A stretch of DNA of 11,494 nucleotides, taken from JBBQIY01 sp964618405. GTDB lineage: Bacteria; Verrucomicrobiota; Kiritimatiellia; RFP12; UBA3636. A program made the position numbers and the translations under genes. The notes under the pieces are model-generated. The model worked only from the letters and a program-made list of their open reading frames with translations. It was not told the origin of the DNA and searched no databases. The DNA lies in the NCBI GenBank assembly GCA_964618405.1, contig CAZUAY010000124.1, positions 1-11,494 of the forward strand, in the 5' to 3' direction. Shown here in pieces: positions 6,427 to 11,494 of this stretch; the stretch's first letter is position 1; each line of letters begins with the position of its first letter.

Positions 6427-8052
6427 GCGTACGCCCGATTTTAGGCATTCTCGACGCATGTTTCGTAGCCAATCAAGCTTTTTGGGGAAACGATCAAAAT
6501 CTTCAAATACCGCGAGACGAGGATCGTTCGGTTGAATGCCGAGTGTCTGGAGTAGCGCGTAGTCCTGAAGGCTTTCCGCGAAAATTTCCCAACGAATTGA
6601 GTCGATCGGACCCTTCGGACCTGGGTAGACAACAAAGGTGTCGCCGTAAGGCCATCCTGGCCAATTGCCAGCCGCTTGTTCTGTAAACGGATCAATGAGC
6701 GTCCGTTCACTGCGACGCTGCCAGTAGTTATAACCCCAGTGCAGAAACCCTAAAACTTCAAACCGAAAACAGAGCCAACCCAGCATTCTCAGCTTGACCA
6801 GCGGCGTATCGAGGAGTCGGTTAACATAACGACCGCGCGGACCGCAACAAAAATACGTAAAGCAGGGAATACCCTCATCACGAAACTGCTTTGTAAAACG
6901 GATCGACGGTATTGGCGTATCGGTGAGCTGCTGTCTTCCATATTCGATTTCACTGAGTGCATCCATCGTTTTTATCCACGGAGCCAATTCGAGAAGCATC
7001 GCACGCGCAGCGATGTAATTTGTACGCGCTTCTTCGCCATGCGGTTCGTCGGAAACATGGAAAAACGAGCGCGCTAATAAGTTTTCACGGTCAAGGAACA
7101 CCTTAAATTCATTGAGGAACTGCGTGAGGAACGTACGATAGGTGCCCGAGGTTGCGCCCGTCTCGACCGGCCACAACAAGCGCTCGTCCTCGCCCTGTCC
7201 TTCGTAGATTCGGAGGGCATGCTTGACACCCCATTGAGTAAAAAAGTGAGTCCATTCAAAATTTTGAATACCGCAAGCGGTCGCAAGATCGATATAATGT
7301 TTAACGTCAGTCCAATCAAAAACATAGGTATCGACTGCTGTTCGTGTAACCTTGAGAAGTTGCGTCGGACGCTTCACGCCATCAAGTGGCGGGGTAAAGA
7401 CAGGCGCGTAGATCGTGTCTTGCCCATGCTCAACGAGGTTGCGCATATAGGGCTTAACTCGCTCCCAAAATGCTGGCTCAAACGGCTTGAGACCGTACCA
7501 ATCGGAAATTGCGTCATTATAAAACCACTGCACAACAGAAAAATTGCGGCGAGGCTGAATGACCACATCATGGACGTTGAAGGTTCCGATGAGAGGCAGC
7601 ACGGCTATTGTTTGTTCATCTGTTTTAACCGTCAACGTGACGGTTACAAGGGTCTCGCCAGGCTTACAGGTAGGCGGGATGTCGACTGTAAACCAAAACG
7701 CAATAGTTTCGCCCGCGGCTAGTACGGCAGTGGCATCGTCGAAAAGAGGATCGGGAACGAAGCCTGGCACATGGCCAAGGAGATCGCATTCATCGGCAGG
7801 CGTAAGCGTATTGAGATGGGCGACAGGAACGAAGCCAACGCGTCGCGTGCGAACCCTAACGTCGGGTGCGTTCACCGTGGCTTCAACGGTAACAACCTCT
7901 GGACTGTCAGGAGAAGTATCGAACGAAACGGCCGCCTGAAAGGCGAGGCGCTCACCGCGAGCGGCATCGAGAACAAGTGGGGTTTCGGAGACTTGATTCC
8001 CAACTGGGAAAATTCGTTCATGTGCATCAACAAGCCAATGGGTAAAAGTCAT
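6421..8052 (-). CDS. GH123/DUF4091-type glycoside hydrolase
   Basis: A 543-residue protein of the DUF4091 family, now grouped with glycoside hydrolase family 123 (beta-N-acetylgalactosaminidases). An N-terminal beta-rich domain (about 1-165) precedes a TIM-barrel-like catalytic domain. The motif FFHVSDEP at 330-337 carries the Asp335-Glu336 pair expected for the substrate-assisted mechanism of GH123. GDTFVVYPGPKGPIDSIRWE at 470-489 followed by ESLQDYALL is the classic C-terminal signature. The protein starts MTFTHWLVDAH and shows no signal peptide or membrane anchor, so it appears cytoplasmic. The ATG has a good ribosome binding site, AGGAG 7 bases upstream. No transporter, sulfatase or other glycosidase lies alongside, so the substrate is unknown; many DUF4091 proteins are uncharacterised and activity on N-acetylgalactosamine is only an inference. 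Confidence 0.85.
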   Translation of the reverse strand: MTFTHWLVDAHERIFPVGNQVSETPLVLDAARGERLAFQAAVSFDTSPDSPEVVTVEATVNAPDVRVRTRRVGFVPVAHLNTLTPADECDLLGHVPGFVPDPLFDDATAVLAAGETIAFWFTVDIPPTCKPGETLVTVTLTVKTDEQTIAVLPLIGTFNVHDVVIQPRRNFSVVQWFYNDAISDWYGLKPFEPAFWERVKPYMRNLVEHGQDTIYAPVFTPPLDGVKRPTQLLKVTRTAVDTYVFDWTDVKHYIDLATACGIQNFEWTHFFTQWGVKHALRIYEGQGEDERLLWPVETGATSGTYRTFLTQFLNEFKVFLDRENLLARSFFHVSDEPHGEEARTNYIAARAMLLELAPWIKTMDALSEIEYGRQQLTDTPIPSIRFTKQFRDEGIPCFTYFCCGPRGRYVNRLLDTPLVKLRMLGWLCFRFEVLGFLHWGYNYWQRRSERTLIDPFTEQAAGNWPGWPYGDTFVVYPGPKGPIDSIRWEIFAESLQDYALLQTLGIQPNDPRLAVFEDFDRFPKKLDWLRNMRRECLKSGVRL

Positions 8053-8160
8053 GTGTAATCTCCTGCTGGTAGTTTGCTATGAATCTAAAGGTTTTAATTC
8101 GTTAATCGATGTTGTCTTCATGGCCCGTCCAAAGACGATTCGTGCTTATTCGAAAGTCCA

Positions 8161-8189
8161 AGTATAATGCCTACTGGTTATAAAGTAAA
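8161..8189 (-). promoter_or_regulatory. Candidate promoter of the GH123 gene
   Basis: On the minus strand TTTACT (8184-8189) and TATACT (8161-8166) are separated by 17 bp, matching the sigma-70 boxes at 4/6 and 5/6. The start would lie near 8154, leaving a leader of about 100 nt ahead of the AGGAG-ATG of the glycosidase. Confidence 0.5.
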
Positions 8190-8195
8190 CTCATC

Positions 8196-8241
8196 CTAAT
8201 TCTAATCGAAATCCTAGACTAATTCTAATCGAAATCCTAGA
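8196..8241. repeat. Two perfect tandem copies of a 23-bp repeat
   Basis: Positions 8196-8218 and 8219-8241 are identical 23-mers containing CTAATTCTAATCG and AAATCCTAGA. The word TAATCG inside them is the unit of the hexamer array that follows, so this appears to be a degenerate extension of the same tract. It lies just upstream of the GH123 promoter. Confidence 0.85.
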
Positions 8242-8244
8242 GCG

Positions 8245-8274
8245 TAATCCTAATCGTAATCGTAATCGTAATCG
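8245..8274. repeat. Hexamer tandem repeat TAATCG, five units
   Basis: Five units, TAATCC then four TAATCG, lie end to end. An inverted relative (CGATTA words) occurs at 8411-8435, so the two arrays bracket the hairpin at 8290-8362 as outer arms. Confidence 0.85.
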
Positions 8275-8289
8275 GTAGACCGAGGAGGA

Positions 8290-8362
8290 CGAGCGAAGCA
8301 AACGGAGAACGGGTTTTCCAACCCGTTTTCGTACACGGGTTGGAAAACCGGTGCTCCGCTCG
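8290..8362. repeat. Long near-perfect hairpin
   Basis: The 17-bp arms at 8309-8325 and 8336-8352 (ACGGGTTTTCCAACCCG against CGGGTTGGAAAACCGGT) pair with a single mismatch over a 10-nt loop. Outside them GGAG (8304-8307) pairs with CTCC (8354-8357) and CGAGCG (8290-8295) with CGCTCG (8357-8362), leaving an 8-nt bulge. No T-run follows on either side, so this is not an ordinary terminator; it looks like a small palindromic mobile or structural repeat. Confidence 0.75.
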
Positions 8363-8410
8363 TTACGACCACTCCCTTTACGATTTCGACGTTAGTAGGT
8401 GAGGTCGGAA

Positions 8411-8435
8411 GATTACGATTAAGATTACGATTATG
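8411..8435. repeat. Inverted hexamer array (GATTACGATTA)
   Basis: Three to four GATTAC/GATTAAG units read as TAATCG words on the other strand. Together with 8245-8274 they form the outer arms around the central hairpin. Confidence 0.7.
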
Positions 8436-8466
8436 ACAGCTCCCGGCTTCACGAAGCCAGCTACAG
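8436..8466. repeat. Module B-like palindrome
   Basis: GGCTTC (8445-8450) pairs with GAAGCC (8453-8458). Read on the minus strand the element is CTGTAGCTGGCTTC-GT-GAAGCC, clearly similar in layout to CTGTGGCTGGCCTC-GGT-GAGGCC in the module B repeats at 4149 and 4250. The stem differs by paired changes, which keeps the fold. The stretch from here to the gap promoter (8467-8608) shows nothing I can assign. Confidence 0.65.
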
Positions 8467-8608
8467 TATTAGGCCACTTAAATCTGTTCGACCTGTCCGA
8501 CACGTCCGAACCTTCTCGGCACTTGCAAAAACGCTCGTCTGACAGAAATGCCTTTTCGGTGTTCCAGATCCTCCGATTTCCTTAATAAAAAAATATCTAT
8601 TCAGAAGC

Positions 8609-8637
8609 TTGACTGTAACGCGCGAAAACACTAAAAT
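8609..8637 (+). promoter_or_regulatory. Strong sigma-70-type promoter of gap
   Basis: TTGACT (8609-8614), a 17-bp spacer and TAAAAT (8632-8637) match consensus at 5/6 and 5/6 positions, preceded by an A/T-rich run near 8586-8600 that could act as an UP element. Transcription would begin near 8644, giving a leader of about 115 nt before the gap ATG. This fits a highly expressed glycolytic gene. Confidence 0.7.
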
Positions 8638-8760
8638 GTCTGGTCATGTTTTGAGATGCACTGGGACATCGTTCCTGAGACAGACGGAACCCTTCCGAAT
8701 GTAGCACGCTTCCTCAATTTCAAATGTAAACCTAATCAACACTCAACGGGAGACAAGAAA

Positions 8761-9762
8761 ATGGCAATCAAAGTTGGCATCAATGGATTCGGACGCATCG
8801 GACGCATGGTGTTCCGTGCTGCAATCGAAAACTTTTCAAAGGACATCGAAATCGTTGGGATCAACGACCTTCTTGATCCTGAGTACCTCGCTTATATGCT
8901 GAAGTACGATTCCGTACATGGCCGTTTCGATGGAGAAGTCTCCGTTGAAGGTGGCACGATGGTCGTCAATGGAAAGAAGATTCGCCTCACGGCTGAACGC
9001 GATCCAGCAAACCTGAAGTGGAACGAAGTCGGCGCCGATGTCGTCGTGGAGTCCACCGGTTTCTTCCTCTCAGACGACACCGCCCGCGCTCACATCAAGG
9101 CTGGCGCAAAGAAAGTCATCCTCTCTGCTCCTTCCAAGGACGCAACCCCGATGTTCGTCTATGGCGTTAACGACAAGTCCTACGCTGGCCAAGACATCAT
9201 CTCCAACGCCTCCTGCACAACGAACTGCCTCGCACCGATCGCCAAGGTTCTTGACGATGCGTTCGGAATCAAGCGTGGTCTGATGACGACTGTGCATGCG
9301 GCGACAGCAACTCAGAAGACGGTCGACGGCCCTTCCCACAAGGATTGGCGAGGTGGCCGTGGCATTCTCGAGAACATCATCCCCTCCTCGACTGGCGCTG
9401 CGAAGGCTGTCGGCAAGGTCCTCCCCCAACTCAACGGCAAACTCACCGGCATGGCATTCCGCGTTCCGACCTCCGACGTCTCGGTCGTTGACCTGACGGT
9501 CGAACTCGTCAAGCCTGCAACCTACGCAGAAGTTTGCGCCGCCATGAAGAAGGCTTCCGAAGGCGCGCTGAAGGGCGTTCTCGGCTACACCGATGAATCG
9601 GTCGTTTCGACCGATTTCCGTGGCTGTGCGACGACCTCCATCTTCGACGAGAAGGCCGGCATTGCTCTTGACGACACGTTCGTCAAGGTTGTGAGCTGGT
9701 ACGACAACGAGTGGGCGTATTCCAACAAGGTTCTGGAGATGGCTCGCGTTATCGCGAAGTAA
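8761..9762 (+). CDS. gap: Type I glyceraldehyde-3-phosphate dehydrogenase
   Basis: It oxidises and phosphorylates glyceraldehyde 3-phosphate to 1,3-bisphosphoglycerate with NAD in glycolysis. The 333-residue product has the normal length. The Rossmann loop GFGRIG is at 9-14, and IND at 34-36 is of the NAD-specific type. SNASCTTNC at 148-156 carries the catalytic Cys152, His179 lies in TTVHA, and the C-terminal SWYDNEWAYSNKV is intact. ATG at 8761 is chosen: it gives the standard MAIKVGINGFGRIGR start and is preceded by GGGAG 8 bases upstream. The frame is open back to 8656, but those residues are unlike the family. Codon choice is strongly biased to C- and G-ending codons, in keeping with high expression. 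A hairpin terminator follows and pgk comes next. Confidence 0.97.
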   Translation: MAIKVGINGFGRIGRMVFRAAIENFSKDIEIVGINDLLDPEYLAYMLKYDSVHGRFDGEVSVEGGTMVVNGKKIRLTAERDPANLKWNEVGADVVVESTGFFLSDDTARAHIKAGAKKVILSAPSKDATPMFVYGVNDKSYAGQDIISNASCTTNCLAPIAKVLDDAFGIKRGLMTTVHAATATQKTVDGPSHKDWRGGRGILENIIPSSTGAAKAVGKVLPQLNGKLTGMAFRVPTSDVSVVDLTVELVKPATYAEVCAAMKKASEGALKGVLGYTDESVVSTDFRGCATTSIFDEKAGIALDDTFVKVVSWYDNEWAYSNKVLEMARVIAK

Positions 9763-9775
9763 TCTTCGAATTCCA

Positions 9776-9829
9776 AGAAGCTTGAAGGCACGCCCCTCCT
9801 CATCGGATCAAGGCTGCCTTCAAGCTTTT
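9776..9829 (+). terminator. Rho-independent terminator between gap and pgk
   Basis: A perfect 13-bp stem, AAGCTTGAAGGCA (9778-9790) with TGCCTTCAAGCTT (9815-9827), encloses a 24-nt loop and is extended by a G-T and an A-T pair. It is followed by the T-rich tract TTTTCTCTTTATT. It starts 14 bp after the gap stop and ends about 40 bp before pgk. The long loop and the interrupted T-tract suggest partial termination or 3'-end stabilisation of gap mRNA rather than a complete block. Confidence 0.75.
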
Positions 9830-9866
9830 CTCTTTATTAACAACGAACCAACGGATTCTGCTAAAA

Positions 9867-11129
9867 ATGAACAAGAAAACAATCAAAGACATCGAGTTCA
9901 AAGGCCGCAAGGTCATCATGCGCGTTGACTTCAACGTGCCGATCAAGGGTGGTGTAATTTCCGACGACACACGCATACAAGCTGCTTTGCCGTCAATTAA
10001 GTACATTCTCGACAAAGGAGCCAGCCTCGTCCTCATGTCGCACTTAGGACGCCCCAACGGCAAGGCAGATCCCGCCTTCAGCCTGCGTCCTGTTGCAGAA
10101 GCCCTTTCAAAGAGCCTCGGCAAGCCCGTTGCTTTCGCTGAAGACTGCCAGAACGCAAAAGCGCAAGTCGACGCCCTCAAGGCTGGGGATGTGCTGATGC
10201 TGGAAAACACCCGTTTTTATTCAGCCGAAGAAGGCAAAGTGAAACAGGCAGAAGGCCAGAGTGATGAGGATTACGCCAAGATCAAGGCGGAACTCAAGGT
10301 TGCCAAGCAGACGATGGCCGAGAAGCTCGCTTCGTATGGCGACATCTACGTCAACGACGCTTTTGGCACAGCGCACCGCGACCACGCCTCAACGGCCTCT
10401 ATTTGCAAGTATATCAAGGCCAAAGGCGGCGCTTGCGTTGCCGGATTCTTGATGGAAAAGGAACTCGAATACCTCGGCTCTGCTGTTGAAGTTCCTGTCC
10501 GCCCATTTGTCGCCATCCTTGGCGGTGCCAAGGTTTCCGACAAGCTCGCCGTGGTTAAGAACCTCCTCACGAAGGTTGACACGCTGATCATCGGCGGTGG
10601 CATGGCTTACACCTTCCTCAAGGCACAAGGACACGACGTCGGCAAATCGATTTGTGAACTCGACCAGCTCGACTATGCGCGCGAGATGATCGCCGACGCC
10701 AAGAAGCGTGGCGTCAGCCTCCTCCTGCCGGTAGACAACATCGCCGCCGATGCGTTCGCCGCCGATGCCAACACGCAGATCGTCGGCAACGACATCCCTG
10801 ACGGCTGGATGGCCCTCGACATTGGTCCAAAAACCACTGCACTTTACAGCGATGCCGCCAAGAAGGCGAAAACGGTTGTATGGAATGGTCCTATGGGCTG
10901 CTTCGAGATGCCCGCCTTCGCAAAAGGCACGCTCGGTGTCTGCGAAGCCGTTGCAGAAGTGAAGGCGAATGGCGGCATTTCGATCATCGGTGGTGGCGAT
11001 TCTGTCAGCGCGGTGAAGAAGTCTGGCCTCGCACCGAAGATGAGTCACATCTCAACTGGTGGTGGCGCTTCCCTCGAATTCCTCGAAGGCAAAGTGCTTC
11101 CCGGCTGCGTCGCGCTCGACGACAAATAG
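9867..11129 (+). CDS. pgk: Phosphoglycerate kinase
   Basis: It transfers phosphate from 1,3-bisphosphoglycerate to ADP, the step directly after GAPDH. The 420-residue product has all main motifs: RVDFNVP at 19-25, SHLGRP at 58-63, ENTRF at 113-117, AFGTAHRDHAS at 165-175, GGAKVSDK at 219-226, NGPMGCFE at 340-347, GGGDSVSAV at 375-383 and STGGGASLEFLEG at 396-408. It is some 20-30 residues longer than common bacterial forms because of a charged insertion at about 121-148, between ENTRF and the DIYVNDAFG strand. ATG at 9867 gives the normal N-terminus; there is no clear Shine-Dalgarno sequence (only GGA 12 bases upstream). It lies 104 bp after gap across a terminator hairpin and is probably expressed by read-through or from an unseen promoter. 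Confidence 0.97.
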   Translation: MNKKTIKDIEFKGRKVIMRVDFNVPIKGGVISDDTRIQAALPSIKYILDKGASLVLMSHLGRPNGKADPAFSLRPVAEALSKSLGKPVAFAEDCQNAKAQVDALKAGDVLMLENTRFYSAEEGKVKQAEGQSDEDYAKIKAELKVAKQTMAEKLASYGDIYVNDAFGTAHRDHASTASICKYIKAKGGACVAGFLMEKELEYLGSAVEVPVRPFVAILGGAKVSDKLAVVKNLLTKVDTLIIGGGMAYTFLKAQGHDVGKSICELDQLDYAREMIADAKKRGVSLLLPVDNIAADAFAADANTQIVGNDIPDGWMALDIGPKTTALYSDAAKKAKTVVWNGPMGCFEMPAFAKGTLGVCEAVAEVKANGGISIIGGGDSVSAVKKSGLAPKMSHISTGGGASLEFLEGKVLPGCVALDDK

Positions 11130-11154
11130 TATTTCCCCCTGCGGGAAAGAAGGT

Positions 11155-11266
11155 GTTAGGGATTAGACCCTAGGTGAAAGCCACAAGGAGAAGGGGTTAG
11201 GGATTAGGCCTTAGGTGTTAGCAACAAGGAGAAGGGGTTAGGGATTAGGCCCTAGGTGTTAGCAAC
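11155..11266. repeat. 41-bp tandem repeat, 2.7 copies
   Basis: Units begin at 11155, 11196 and 11237 with exact 41-bp spacing; the last is cut after 30 bp. Each opens with GTTAGGGATTAG and contains CCTAGGTG, and the linker is ACAAGGAGAAGGG. Copies 2 and 3 differ at one base, and copy 1 at several. The array starts 25 bp after the pgk stop and leads straight into a palindromic module A copy. It is non-coding. Confidence 0.9.
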
Positions 11267-11269
11267 GTG

Positions 11270-11312
11270 ATCGGTCAGTGACGGGGGGTGCCCCCCGTTG
11301 ACTGCCCGATTA
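11270..11312. repeat. GC-rich imperfect palindrome (module A, inverted copy)
   Basis: The arms ATCGGTCAGTGACGGGGGG and CCCCCCGTTGACTGCCCGAT flank a two-base centre and pair with few mismatches. The element is nearly the reverse complement of 79-118, so two copies point in opposite directions about 11.1 kb apart. Confidence 0.8.
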
Positions 11313-11317
11313 CAGTC

Positions 11318-11338
11318 GCTAGTTGCTAGTGGCTAGTG
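11318..11338. repeat. Heptamer tandem repeat GCTAGTG, three units
   Basis: The units are GCTAGTT, GCTAGTG and GCTAGTG. On the other strand they read CACTAGC, matching the ACTAGCG/ACTAGCC array at 4288-4315. As at 37-118, a heptamer array lies next to a module A palindrome. Confidence 0.75.
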
Positions 11339-11420
11339 GCAGAATGGAGAAGCAGTCCTATCAGGAAGAGCGGCCTGTGGTTTCGGCGTGTTTCTCTCGT
11401 CGCCGCGAGTCTATCTTCAG

Positions 11421-11442
11421 ACCTCACTAAATTGAGGTTTTT
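11421..11442 (+). terminator. Possible intrinsic terminator
   Basis: ACCTCA (11421-11426) pairs with TGAGGT (11433-11438) over a 6-nt loop, followed by TTTT, CC and a further T-run. It is about 290 bp after the pgk stop and could end a long pgk transcript past the repeats, or belong to something beyond the window. The rest of 11339-11494 shows no gene. Confidence 0.35.
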
Positions 11443-11494
11443 CCTACTTTTTCATCGCAAGTTCAATTCCCACTTCTAATGAGGTGTCGAGTAC

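Noticed and set aside
8290..8362. Bidirectional terminator between GH123 and gap
   Set aside because: The genes diverge from this region, so there is nothing to terminate, and neither arm is followed by a T-run.
8656..8760. In-frame extension of gap to an ATG at 8656
   Set aside because: The added 35 residues are unlike GAPDH, a good ribosome binding site precedes 8761, and MAIKVGINGFG is the standard start.
10389..11048. 219-codon open frame antisense to pgk
   Set aside because: It mirrors the codon bias of pgk, has no recognisable domain and no ribosome binding site.
11155..11266. CRISPR array or telomere-like TTAGGG repeat
   Set aside because: The 41-bp units are contiguous with near-identical content throughout, so there are no variable spacers, and TTAGGG occurs only once per unit.

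Overview
The window is a stretch of chromosome carrying six conserved bacterial protein genes separated by intergenic regions that are unusually rich in repeats. I see no insertion sequence, prophage, CRISPR array, tRNA or rRNA. The base composition is moderately GC-rich, start codons are often GTG or TTG, and Shine-Dalgarno sequences are mostly weak. A Ser/Thr kinase fused to zinc ribbons and a large C-terminal domain, a GH123/DUF4091 protein and the repeat-laden intergenic DNA together suggest a member of the PVC group (Kiritimatiellota, Lentisphaerae or Verrucomicrobiota). This placement is an inference from gene style, not from a marker-gene comparison.

Layout from left to right: a repeat-rich leader (1-175); an RluA-family pseudouridine synthase (+, 176-1051); convergent to it, a 971-residue membrane-spanning Ser/Thr protein kinase (-, 1057-3972); a 560-bp gap with several palindromic and tandem repeats and a candidate promoter (3973-4532); a translationally coupled miaB-tadA pair (+, 4533-6426); a GH123-type glycosidase on the opposite strand whose stop overlaps the end of tadA (-, 6421-8052); a 700-bp divergent gap with promoters for both flanking genes and a large nested inverted repeat (8053-8760); gap (+, 8761-9762), a strong intercistronic hairpin, and pgk (+, 9867-11129); and a repeat-rich tail with a 41-bp tandem repeat (11130-11494).

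Three genes act on RNA modification: the pseudouridine synthase, MiaB (tRNA position 37) and TadA (tRNA position 34). MiaB and TadA both work on the anticodon loop and overlap by 11 bp, so a shared transcript is likely. gap and pgk encode consecutive glycolytic steps; the hairpin between them probably lowers or separates pgk expression. The kinase and the glycosidase stand alone.

I did not find a convincing undescribed multi-gene system. The least ordinary items are the extracytoplasmic repeat domain of the kinase and the family of palindromic and 6-, 7- and 41-bp intergenic repeats, some of which recur in opposite orientation near both ends of the window.
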